Assembly (NCBI GenBank): GCA_007128865.1
Contig: SKWP01000050.1
Location: forward strand, 1 to 8,609
DNA length: 8,609 nucleotides
DNA from: Paracoccaceae bacterium
Lineage (GTDB): Bacteria > Pseudomonadota > Alphaproteobacteria > Rhodobacterales > Rhodobacteraceae
Direction: 5' to 3'
Part shown: piece by piece, positions 1-6,627 of the stretch
How the letters are laid out: every line of letters begins with the position of its first letter
How positions within the stretch are numbered: position 1 is the stretch's first letter
Position numbers and translations under genes: made by a program
Notes under the pieces: model-generated
Told to the model about the DNA's origin: nothing
Database searches by the model: none
What the model saw: only the letters and a program-made list of their open reading frames with translations

Positions 1-325
1 AGACCTGCGGTTTCACGTCCTGCCGCCCGAATTCAACTTGCGGCGCGTCACGCTGATGGATGCGTGGGAACCGCTGGACGCCCGCCCGACCATCATTCAC
101 AGCCATCGCCTGCTGCAGCATCTGCGCGGCGAGCCGGAGCGGGTGACGGATGTTGCAAGGCTCATGGAGCTTGAACGCGCGGCCCTTGCGGAAGAATGGC
201 AGGCGCTGGGCCTGCCGGCGCGGCCTGCCCCCGGTGCCGATCCGGTTGCCAGACACGCCAGGGCCGAAGCCGGCGGCGGCCCGGCCGCGGGGCCGGTCAG
301 CGCATCGCGTCGATCTCGGTCATGA
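1..325 (+). CDS. C-terminal part of an unidentified protein, possibly a nucleotide-diphospho-sugar (glycosyl) transferase
   Basis: Only the last 107 codons are present; the frame is open from base 2 and stops with TGA at 323-325. The readable part has an LPPEFN segment, then PTIIHSHRLLQHLRG and a helical, charged stretch. A short LPPE(F/Y)N segment followed by an IIHSHR motif reminds me of the C-terminal end of putative nucleotide-diphospho-sugar transferases, and the ATP-grasp gene downstream would fit cell-surface glycan work, but this is a weak family match. The last ~35 residues are Ala/Gly/Pro/Arg-rich and look like an unstructured tail. The 3' end overlaps the 3' end of the convergent HD-domain gene by 29 bp. 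The 5' part and start lie outside the window, so the function stays open. Confidence 0.6.
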   Translation, partial: DLRFHVLPPEFNLRRVTLMDAWEPLDARPTIIHSHRLLQHLRGEPERVTDVARLMELERAALAEEWQALGLPARPAPGADPVARHARAEAGGGPAAGPVSASRRSRS

Positions 326-899
326 GTTCGGCATGGCGGGTGGCATAGGCCGCGCGCACCTCGGCAGGCGGGCGCGGCAGGATGCGGACATCGCCGATCA
401 CGGCGCGATCCGGGCGGCCGAAGAAGCGGTCTGCCTCGGCTTGCGAAAACCCGGCGATCTGCGTGGCCTCGACCCATGCCGACAGGCGGTCGGCACGTTT
501 GACGGCCTTCTTCACCGGGTCAGGCAGCAGGGCGGGCAGGCCGAAACGCAGGTGAATTGCCGCCGAAAGCCGCGCCTCCAGCGCCCCATAGCCCGGCCCG
601 ACCGCGGCCTTGACGGGGCTGATCATGTCGCCGATGACATATTCGGGCGCGTCATGCAGCAGCGCCGCCAGACGCCAGCGCGCGGATGTGCCGGGCTGAA
701 GGCGGGCCAGGAATGCCTCGACCAGCAGTGAATGCTCGGCCACCGAATAGGGCCAGTCGCCCAGCGTCTGGCCGTTCCAGCGTGCCACGAAGGCAAGGCC
801 ATGGGCGATGTCCTCGATCTCGATATCAACGGGTGTCGGATCCAGCAGGTCGAGCCTGCGGCCCGAAAGCATCCGTTGCCAGGCGCGGGCAGGGGGCAT
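297..899 (-). CDS. HD-domain phosphohydrolase (YfbR/5'-nucleotidase-like)
   Basis: A 200-residue soluble protein of the HD superfamily of metal-dependent phosphohydrolases. The expected metal ligands are visible in order: His56 in SVAEHSLLV, the His82-Asp83 pair in LLHDAPEYVIGDM, and Asp137 in KRADRL. Glu86 three residues after the HD pair and the SPVK segment at 94-97 match the arrangement in YfbR-type 5'-deoxynucleotidases, so a nucleotide monophosphate is a reasonable but unproven substrate. The length fits the family. ATG at 899 gives an N-terminus (RAWQRMLSGRRLDLLDP) typical of alphaproteobacterial homologues as I remember them; an internal ATG at 872 is possible because neither start has a clear ribosome-binding site. 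The gene is divergent from the ATP-grasp gene across 144 bp and overlaps the preceding partial gene tail to tail. Confidence 0.88.
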   Translation of the reverse strand: MPPARAWQRMLSGRRLDLLDPTPVDIEIEDIAHGLAFVARWNGQTLGDWPYSVAEHSLLVEAFLARLQPGTSARWRLAALLHDAPEYVIGDMISPVKAAVGPGYGALEARLSAAIHLRFGLPALLPDPVKKAVKRADRLSAWVEATQIAGFSQAEADRFFGRPDRAVIGDVRILPRPPAEVRAAYATRHAELMTEIDAMR

Positions 900-1043
900 G
901 GGCAGGTGTCGCTGTTGCGGCCGGTTTGTGCCGGCGTCATTTCACGGAAGCGGGCCGGTGTCGAGTGCGCCATTCCTGCCGCGACGCCGCCATCTTCCGG
1001 CCTGCCCGCCATGCCATGATTGCGCAAGAGGAGTGCGAAACCG

Positions 1044-2024
1044 GTGACCCAGACCGCCCAAGCCGCAAGGCCCGCACGGCCGGCCATCCTGCGCAGGCTG
1101 CATTCCGCGCTGCGCGACCGGATGCCGGACGCCTGGGTGGTGCGCCGCAACTATTATCATCGCTTCGGCTTCTACCCCGATCTGCGCCGCCCGCGACTGC
1201 TGAGCGAAAAGATCAACTGGCTCAAGTTGCACGGCGTTACCCCGCTGCATGTGCGCTGCGCCGACAAGATCGCCGTGCGTTCCTGGGTGGCCGACCGGGT
1301 GGGCGAGCAGTACCTCGTCAGGGCCATCCTGATTACCCGCGATGCGGCCGAACTGCGCCCCGACACCATCCCCGACCGGCAGTTCGTGGCCAAGGCCAAC
1401 AACGATACCGGCTCGGCCATCCTCTGCCACGACCGCGACCGGTTCGACTGGGCAGACTGCCGGCGCCGGATGCAGCATGCCATGGAGCGCGAATTCTGGC
1501 GCGTGCAGCGCGAGATGCAGTACCGCGACATTCCCCCCGGCGTGATTGTCGAGGAAATGCTGCATCCCGACGATCCGGCGCTCGGGCTTACCGATTTCAA
1601 GCTGCACTGCTTTCATGGCGAGCCGGCCTTTGTCGAATTGCAGCTGCGGCCGCAGGGGGGGCTTTTCAGCGCGCTCTACACGCTCGACTGGCAACGCTTT
1701 CCGCATCGGCTGATGGCCGAGGCATCGAATTCGGTCGAATACCCCGGCGAACATCCGCGCCCGCACCGGCTGGACGAGATGATCGCGCTTGCCCGGCGTC
1801 TGTCGGAACCGTTTCCGCTGTGCCGGGTCGATCTCTATGAAACCGGCAGCCGGCTGTGGTTCGGCGAACTGACCTTTACGCCTTCGGCCGGACTGGAGCG
1901 GTTCGAGCCCTTCGACCCGCCACCGGGGCAGGATCCTGCGGCGCTCGACGCCCATTACGCAAGCCTGCTCGACATGGCGCGCACACGAAGCCAGCTTGCC
2001 GCCCTGCGCGCCATGCCCGGCTGA
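1044..2024 (+). CDS. TupA-like ATP-grasp family protein
   Basis: A 326-residue protein resembling the TupA-like ATP-grasp family, named after teichuronopeptide biosynthesis and often found with glycosyltransferase and polysaccharide genes. Landmarks in order: LLSEKINWLKL (52-62), CADK (72-75), the likely nucleotide-binding Lys117 in FVAKANN, Glu170/171 in VIVEEML, DFKLHCFHGEP (184-194), RVDLY (261-265) and GELTFTP (274-280), where Glu275 is a probable Mg-ATP ligand. ATP-grasp enzymes usually ligate a carboxylate to an amine; the substrate here cannot be told. I chose the GTG at 1044 because AGGAG at 1029-1033 sits 10 nt upstream; the longer form from TTG at 1020 would place that ribosome-binding site inside the gene. 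No signal peptide or membrane segment is seen, so it should be cytosolic. A glycan role is supported only by the family and by the doubtful transferase upstream. Confidence 0.85.
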   Translation: MTQTAQAARPARPAILRRLHSALRDRMPDAWVVRRNYYHRFGFYPDLRRPRLLSEKINWLKLHGVTPLHVRCADKIAVRSWVADRVGEQYLVRAILITRDAAELRPDTIPDRQFVAKANNDTGSAILCHDRDRFDWADCRRRMQHAMEREFWRVQREMQYRDIPPGVIVEEMLHPDDPALGLTDFKLHCFHGEPAFVELQLRPQGGLFSALYTLDWQRFPHRLMAEASNSVEYPGEHPRPHRLDEMIALARRLSEPFPLCRVDLYETGSRLWFGELTFTPSAGLERFEPFDPPPGQDPAALDAHYASLLDMARTRSQLAALRAMPG

Positions 2025-2025
2025 A

Positions 2026-2057
2026 GGGGCAATCGCCCGTCGCCAATGCGTTGCCCC
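2026..2057 (+). terminator. Stem-loop directly after the ATP-grasp gene
   Basis: GGGGCAA (2026-2032) is the exact reverse complement of TTGCCCC (2051-2057). CGC at 2034-2036 also pairs with GCG at 2048-2050, giving about 10 bp with one bulged T and an 11-nt loop. It begins two bases after the stop codon, where a terminator or 3'-stabilising hairpin would be expected. There is no T-tract, so classical intrinsic termination is uncertain. The right arm contains the putative -35 box of ahcY. Confidence 0.4.
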
Positions 2058-2079
2058 GGGCGGGGGCGGATGCTATCTG
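2051..2079 (+). promoter_or_regulatory. Putative sigma-70 promoter of ahcY
   Basis: TTGCCC at 2051-2056 and TATCTG at 2074-2079 are separated by 17 bp, an acceptable housekeeping promoter for an alphaproteobacterium. Transcription would start near 2086, leaving a leader of about 34 nt that carries AGGAG at 2105-2109, 10 nt before the ATG. The -10 box lies inside an inverted repeat, CGGGGG (2061-2066) and CCCCCG (2081-2086), which could serve as an operator. The boxes are only partly consensus. Confidence 0.42.
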
Positions 2080-2086
2080 ACCCCCG
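2061..2086. repeat. Inverted repeat spanning the putative ahcY -10 region
   Basis: Perfect 6-bp arms CGGGGG (2061-2066) and CCCCCG (2081-2086) flank a 14-bp spacer containing the proposed -10 box. As DNA it could be an operator that blocks RNA polymerase. As RNA in read-through transcripts from the upstream gene it would form a hairpin. Runs of G and C occur by chance in DNA this GC-rich, so the assignment is tentative. Confidence 0.35.
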
Positions 2087-2119
2087 ACAGTTTCAATCAT
2101 CCCGAGGAGATCGCGCCAG

Positions 2120-3514
<1,395 letters not shown>

Positions 3515-3536
3515 CGGTTGACCATGCCCCGTTTCG

Positions 3537-3569
3537 GCCCGTTCCGGCATCCCGGAACGGGCTTTTTTT
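3537..3569 (+). terminator. Rho-independent terminator of ahcY
   Basis: A perfect 11-bp GC-rich stem (GCCCGTTCCGG at 3537-3547, CCGGAACGGGC at 3552-3562) with a CATC loop is followed at once by seven T residues (3563-3569). It begins 22 nt after the ahcY stop codon. It is the clearest intrinsic terminator in the window. Confidence 0.95.
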
Positions 3570-3605
3570 CTTGCAAGACTGCCTGATCCGCCGAGACTGA
3601 AACCG

Positions 3606-3624
3606 CCGGTCGATGAACGACCGG
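3606..3624 (+). other. Hairpin in the leader of the DUF2853 gene
   Basis: CCGGTCG (3606-3612) and CGACCGG (3618-3624) form a perfect 7-bp stem with a 5-nt loop. It lies 24 nt before the start codon and ahead of the G-rich ribosome-binding site (3638-3643). No T-tract follows, so it is probably not a terminator. It may stabilise the mRNA or be a protein-binding dyad; no known riboswitch class is recognised. Confidence 0.35.
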
Positions 3625-3648
3625 TTGCATTGCATTCGGGGGGATACC

Positions 3649-3990
3649 ATGGGACGCCGGGACGAATTGATCGAACGCTACGCGGGCGATCTGCGCGAAA
3701 AATGCGGGGTCGAGCCTGACATGGAGCTGCTGCGCAAGGTCACCATCGGTTGCGGGCCGGCCATTTATGATGCCGATGCCTGTACGGTTGCCGCCAGCCA
3801 GCCGCATGAGATCGAGACGGTGAAACGCAATTTCCTGCGCGGCAAGCTGGGCCTGCCAGACGGGCCAGATCTTGACTCGGCCATTGACGCGGTGATGGAA
3901 CAGTACGGCAGGTCAGAGCGCAACAAGTATCGCGCGGTTGTCTATTACCTGCTCACCCGCCATTTCGGCCGCGAAGCCGTATACGCCTGA
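3649..3990 (+). CDS. DUF2853 family protein
   Basis: A 113-residue, soluble, mostly helical protein matching the DUF2853 family, which is common in Alphaproteobacteria and whose biochemical role I do not know. Recognised family stretches are DELIERYAGDLREKCG (5-20), KVTIGCGPAIY (30-40), the central ETVKRNFLRGKLGL (56-69), and the conserved C-terminal part GRSERNKYRAVVYYLLTRHF (87-106). Three cysteines (20, 35, 45) are present with no obvious metal-binding spacing. I chose the ATG at 3649 because a G-run ribosome-binding site (3638-3643) sits 5 nt upstream and homologues start with a similar M-x-K/R-R-DELI sequence; the in-frame ATG at 3613 would lie in a leader hairpin loop. The gene stands alone between the ahcY terminator and a convergent unit. 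Confidence 0.9.
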   Translation: MGRRDELIERYAGDLREKCGVEPDMELLRKVTIGCGPAIYDADACTVAASQPHEIETVKRNFLRGKLGLPDGPDLDSAIDAVMEQYGRSERNKYRAVVYYLLTRHFGREAVYA

Positions 3991-3993
3991 GCG

Positions 3994-4248
3994 TCACGCG
4001 ATTTGCTTCGGTCGCGCCAATTCTAGGCAAATCCGGCAGGCATTTCCCTTGCCGGTGGGATCAGCGTAGCGCAAGCATGCAGTATCCGGGCAGGATGGCC
4101 GGGGCCTTTCAGAGTCACGTGGTGTGCGGGGTGCACCGGGTGGGAACGGGGGCCGCTGGCAAGGGGGGCTCCCGTTCTTCCACTGCCCTTCAATCCGTTC
4201 TCGCCGCAGCGCCTCGGCGGATTTCGCATCAGTCGGCTGCAAGTCCAT
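3994..4248 (-). CDS. Doubtful small cysteine-containing ORF in the convergent spacer
   Basis: A minus-strand open frame beginning at ATG 4248 and overlapping the 3' end of the IalB-like gene by 20 bp would encode about 84 residues. It is Pro/Arg-rich, with five cysteines, four of them late in the sequence as CPDTAC and CRIC. The N-terminal part (AKSAEALRRERIEGQWKNG) looks somewhat protein-like. Against it: no good ribosome-binding site, codon third positions less GC-rich than in the flanking genes, two hairpins inside it, and no family I recognise. It may be a chance ORF or the remains of a gene. Confidence 0.15.
   Translation of the reverse strand: MDLQPTDAKSAEALRRERIEGQWKNGSPPCQRPPFPPGAPRTPRDSERPRPSCPDTACLRYADPTGKGNACRICLELARPKQIA
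4033..4055. other. Stem-loop in the convergent spacer
   Basis: CCGGCAGG (4033-4040) pairs with CCTTGCCGG-side bases 4048-4055 over 8 bp including one G-T pair, with a 7-nt loop. On the minus strand it is followed by ATTTGCC, a poor T-tract. It may help end transcription of the tpsB-ialB unit, but the evidence is slight. Confidence 0.3.
4144..4177. terminator. Possible terminator hairpin between convergent genes
   Basis: GAACGGGGGCC (4144-4154) pairs with GGCTCCCGTTC (4167-4177) over 11 bp with one G-T pair and a 12-nt loop. It lies 52 bp beyond the stop of the minus-strand IalB-like gene and also downstream of the plus-strand DUF2853 gene, where a shared terminator would be expected. Neither side has a run of T residues, so Rho-independent function is uncertain. 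Confidence 0.38.
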
Positions 4249-4768
4249 CAACGCCGGGAACCCCGAAGGCGCGGGCCAGTGCCGCGAGCCCGTCGGCTAG
4301 CCCCTCTGTCCCGACCCGGAATACAAGCGGCTCTGCGCCGGTGACGGGCACATAGCCGGCAATGGCGGTTGCCTCGGCACCCAGGCTTTGCAACGCCGCG
4401 GCATCAAGCACCAGCAGCGCCTCGCACAGGCTGGCATCACAGCTTTGCCATTCGAATTCCAGCGCCTCCCCGGCGCCTTCCGGGCGCATCGAGAAACCCG
4501 GCGGAAAGTACACGCCCAGGGGCACGCGGGCGGCAAGATAGGCCCGGGGCGCTTCGGCATCGTTGAAGGCCAGCAGCTCGGTCAGGAAGCGGTCGCCGTT
4601 GCGGGCGATCAGTTGCTGGGAAAGCACGCAGATCGTTTCGTTGACGGCGATCGCCTCGCAGGCAACTGTCCAGTCACCGAACCGGGCTCCGGCCTCAAGC
4701 CTGTCGGCCAGCGCCGCCTGGGGCACAGCCAGCGCAAATGCCAGTCCACCCAACCACGACAATTTCAT
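4229..4768 (-). CDS. Invasion-associated locus B (IalB) family exported protein
   Basis: A 179-residue protein of the IalB family, named after a Bartonella protein linked to erythrocyte invasion but widespread in free-living Alphaproteobacteria, where its role is unclear. A signal peptide is visible (Lys2, hydrophobic core to about residue 20, likely cleavage after ALA at 19-21), so the mature protein should be periplasmic or surface-exposed. Family features: FGDWTVACE near the mature N-terminus (30-38), VPLGVYFPPGF (82-92), and four cysteines at 37, 47, 110 and 115 that suggest two disulphides; the SCDASLC pair (109-115) is the usual C-terminal one. ATG 4768 is preceded by GGAGG (plus-strand 4776-4780). 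The gene starts 38 bp after the TpsB stop on the same strand, so the two are probably co-transcribed. A longer open frame upstream is only an alternative frame of tpsB. Confidence 0.85.
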   Translation of the reverse strand: MKLSWLGGLAFALAVPQAALADRLEAGARFGDWTVACEAIAVNETICVLSQQLIARNGDRFLTELLAFNDAEAPRAYLAARVPLGVYFPPGFSMRPEGAGEALEFEWQSCDASLCEALLVLDAAALQSLGAEATAIAGYVPVTGAEPLVFRVGTEGLADGLAALARAFGVPGVDGLAAD

Positions 4769-4806
4769 TCCTCGCCCTCCGTTACATGCCCGGTTTGCTG
4801 CTGAAA

Positions 4807-6387
4807 TCAGAACCGTGCCGATATGCTTGCGTCCAGCCGCCATTTGCCGCGTGCGGTGAATCCGGGCAGATCGCGCAACGGACGGGCCAGCACAAGATCG
4901 GCGCTTCCTTTCTGGCCAATTCCGATCCCCGTGCCAAGCCCGGCCGAAACCGCCGTGCCCTGCAGGGTGGTGACGCCGCCCGTACGATCCCAGCCGCGCG
5001 CGGCATCGACAAATCCGTAAGGCACCGCGATCAGATCGGCCCCCAGCGACACCGGGCGGCGGGCGCGAAGCTGGACGCTGGCCCAGACATGGGCATCCCC
5101 GGCAAGCTGCCCTGACGGATAGCCGCGCACCCGCGAGGCGGTCGTCAGACTGCCGCGGAACTGTGCCGGCGCCTCGGCCCCGCGCACGGCCTGCGCGCCG
5201 CCGCGCAGGCTCAGGGCGGTGCCGCTGCCCAGCGGCATGTCGAGGGAGGCATCGGCGGTAAGATAGGTTGTGGCCAGCCCCGAAAGCCCCAGCACCCCGT
5301 CGCGCCACCCGACATGCCGCAGTCCGGCCTCGATGCCGAGCCGGGTTTCGTTGCCAAGATCCTGCGAAAGCCCGGCAGTCAGCAGCACCCCGCCGCCGGA
5401 TTGCCGCGTTGTCTGCACGCCGGCGGTGCTGCGCCGGTCGTCAAAGGCAAAGACCGATCCGCGCAGGATCACCTGCCGGTCAAGGGTGATCGAAAGCGGA
5501 TGCGACAGGCCGAGTTCGAACAGGGCATTGCGCCCGCGAACCTCGGGGCCGCTGATGTTGCGCGACCGTTCGGCCGACAGCGCCGCAAATCCGCTGGTGC
5601 CGTCATCATTCAGCGGAAAGCCATAGCGCAGGGCGCCCGAAGCCAGGCCTTCGGCCAGCGTCAGCGATGCCGCGAACGGGTCCAGCCGGCCGCTGAGCGA
5701 GGCATCGCTGTAGGCCAGCGTGGCGCGGAACCGGCCGGTCGCAGCGCTGCCGTGGCTGTCCAGCGTCACGACCACCGCCCGCCGGGGCGGTTCATCGAGG
5801 CGGATGGTGACATCGGTGAAACCCGGCTGCTCGCCGGGAGAAAACGCGACATCGGCCCTGATGCCCGTCAGGATGGCAAGGCGCAGAAGCCGGTCTTCCA
5901 GCACCCGGTTATCGGCCAGATCGCCCGGGCGCAGGCCGATCCTTGCCCGATAGATCTCCGGGCTGGCCAGATTGCCCTGCGGCCGAAGCTGGCCGACGCG
6001 GGCTTCGACAAAGGCAATCTCGACACGGCCATCGCGCGCCGAAGTTCCACCAACCACTGCCTGGGCCAGGGCAATGCCGCGTGCGTCGTAAAGGCCATCG
6101 AATGCGGCAAGGACTTCGGCGATGTCGGCGCTGGTCAGACCGCGCCGTTCCAGACCCCGGGCCACGGCCTCGACCTCGTCGCGGGGCAGATAGGCGGACG
6201 GCCCGGCAATCACCCTGCGAATGGAAAAGGCCGCGGCCGCGGGGGTGCCCGCCGCGGGCCCGGTCTGCATCTCTGCCTCGCGGGCCAGTTCCTCGGCCGG
6301 TGTCTGTGCGGCCGCCGGCGCGGGCGTGCCACACAGGCCGGCAAGCACAAGGGCCGCGCCAATCCTGATGCCCAGTCCCGTCTGCAT
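4807..6387 (-). CDS. ShlB/FhaC/HecB family two-partner secretion transporter (TpsB, Omp85 superfamily)
   Basis: A 526-residue outer-membrane protein, close to the usual 520-590 of TpsB transporters, which export one large TpsA exoprotein across the outer membrane. Layout: signal peptide (1-28, cleavage near AAAQ), a short Ala/Gly/Pro linker, POTRA-like domain 1 (about 54-130, from FSIRRVIAG), POTRA 2 (about 131-200, VGQLRPQGN to LDEPP), then a 16-strand-type beta-barrel of alternating short strands. The hallmark VRGYPSGQLAGD (420-431) is the Omp85/TpsB VRG(Y/F) loop; FVDAARGW (459-466) resembles the next conserved F-x-D motif. The last residue is Phe in SARF, as expected for a BAM-recognised barrel. 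The start at ATG 6387 is fixed by the signal peptide; the ribosome-binding site is only a G-run. A TpsA gene would normally be adjacent, but none is present in this window. Confidence 0.9.
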   Translation of the reverse strand: MQTGLGIRIGAALVLAGLCGTPAPAAAQTPAEELAREAEMQTGPAAGTPAAAAFSIRRVIAGPSAYLPRDEVEAVARGLERRGLTSADIAEVLAAFDGLYDARGIALAQAVVGGTSARDGRVEIAFVEARVGQLRPQGNLASPEIYRARIGLRPGDLADNRVLEDRLLRLAILTGIRADVAFSPGEQPGFTDVTIRLDEPPRRAVVVTLDSHGSAATGRFRATLAYSDASLSGRLDPFAASLTLAEGLASGALRYGFPLNDDGTSGFAALSAERSRNISGPEVRGRNALFELGLSHPLSITLDRQVILRGSVFAFDDRRSTAGVQTTRQSGGGVLLTAGLSQDLGNETRLGIEAGLRHVGWRDGVLGLSGLATTYLTADASLDMPLGSGTALSLRGGAQAVRGAEAPAQFRGSLTTASRVRGYPSGQLAGDAHVWASVQLRARRPVSLGADLIAVPYGFVDAARGWDRTGGVTTLQGTAVSAGLGTGIGIGQKGSADLVLARPLRDLPGFTARGKWRLDASISARF

Positions 6388-6400
6388 GAATACCCCGCCC

Positions 6401-6419
6401 GGCCACCTGCCGCGTGGCC
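6401..6419. promoter_or_regulatory. Palindrome 1 of a pair, possible operator
   Basis: GGCCAC (6401-6406) and GTGGCC (6414-6419) are perfect 6-bp arms around CTGCCGC. The site is 13 bp upstream of the TpsB start codon, so it would also form a hairpin in that gene's mRNA leader. It shares the core GCCAC-(1-2 nt)-GCCGCGTGGC with a second palindrome about 48 bp away. Confidence 0.5.
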
Positions 6420-6449
6420 TTTGCCCGGCCCCGCCATTTACCCGATTGA

Positions 6450-6467
6450 TGCCACAGCCGCGTGGCA
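6450..6467. promoter_or_regulatory. Palindrome 2 of a pair, possible operator
   Basis: TGCCAC (6450-6455) and GTGGCA (6462-6467) are perfect 6-bp arms around AGCCGC. It matches the palindrome centred near 6410 over the core GCCAC-GCCGCGTGGC, with one base less in the spacer. Both lie in the divergent region between the transporter gene and the LuxR-type regulator, a natural place for a LuxR/GerE dimer to bind. Confidence 0.5.
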
Positions 6468-6520
6468 AATCACCAGCTTTTGTGTCCGACTTTGCCGCGC
6501 GACCGCAGAAACAAGCCGGA

Positions 6521-6551
6521 TTGCAATAAACTTCTGCCTCGCATACACCAA
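6521..6551. promoter_or_regulatory. Overlapping divergent promoter candidates
   Basis: On the plus strand TTGCAA (6521-6526) is followed after 16 bp by ATACAC (6543-6548), a weak promoter for the regulator gene. On the minus strand TTGGTG (6546-6551) and TATTGC (6523-6528) are separated by 17 bp, a weak promoter for the tpsB-ialB unit. The two overlap in the AT-richer part of the intergenic region. If the minus-strand promoter is right, both palindromes fall in the tpsB leader transcript. The boxes are far from consensus. Confidence 0.28.
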
Positions 6552-6614
6552 ATGAGTGATCTTTTTCGGAATACGTTTTTGTCCAGTATTGCAAGTCAGG
6601 TGACGCAGGTGCGC

Positions 6615-6627
6615 GTCGAGGTTCGAC
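6615..6627 (+). promoter_or_regulatory. Ribosome-binding site inside a small hairpin
   Basis: GTCGA (6615-6619) and TCGAC (6623-6627) flank GGT and can pair just before the ATG. The ribosome-binding site GAGG (6618-6621) lies partly in the left arm and loop. The right arm also belongs to a perfect 10-bp palindrome, CGACATGTCG (6624-6633), that spans the start codon. This could dampen or switch translation, but the stem is short. Confidence 0.28.

Noticed and set aside
686..1840. Plus-strand ORF of 384 codons and the minus-strand ORF 942-1955
   Set aside because: Both are shadows of the ATP-grasp gene in GC-rich DNA. Only the frame starting at 1044 has family motifs and a ribosome-binding site.
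2101..2119. SAH riboswitch before ahcY, suggested by CCGAGGAG
   Set aside because: Only the first bases resemble the motif. The conserved core and pairing arms do not follow, and the element would have to run into the coding region. The AGGAG is simply the ribosome-binding site.
4769..5308. N-terminal extension of the IalB reading frame up to 5308
   Set aside because: It overlaps tpsB in another frame and would bury the IalB signal peptide inside the protein.
5314..6555. Long plus-strand ORF of 413 codons
   Set aside because: It lies antisense to the TpsB gene. Its translation has no recognisable domain, while the opposite strand has a signal peptide, POTRA-like domains and the VRGY motif.
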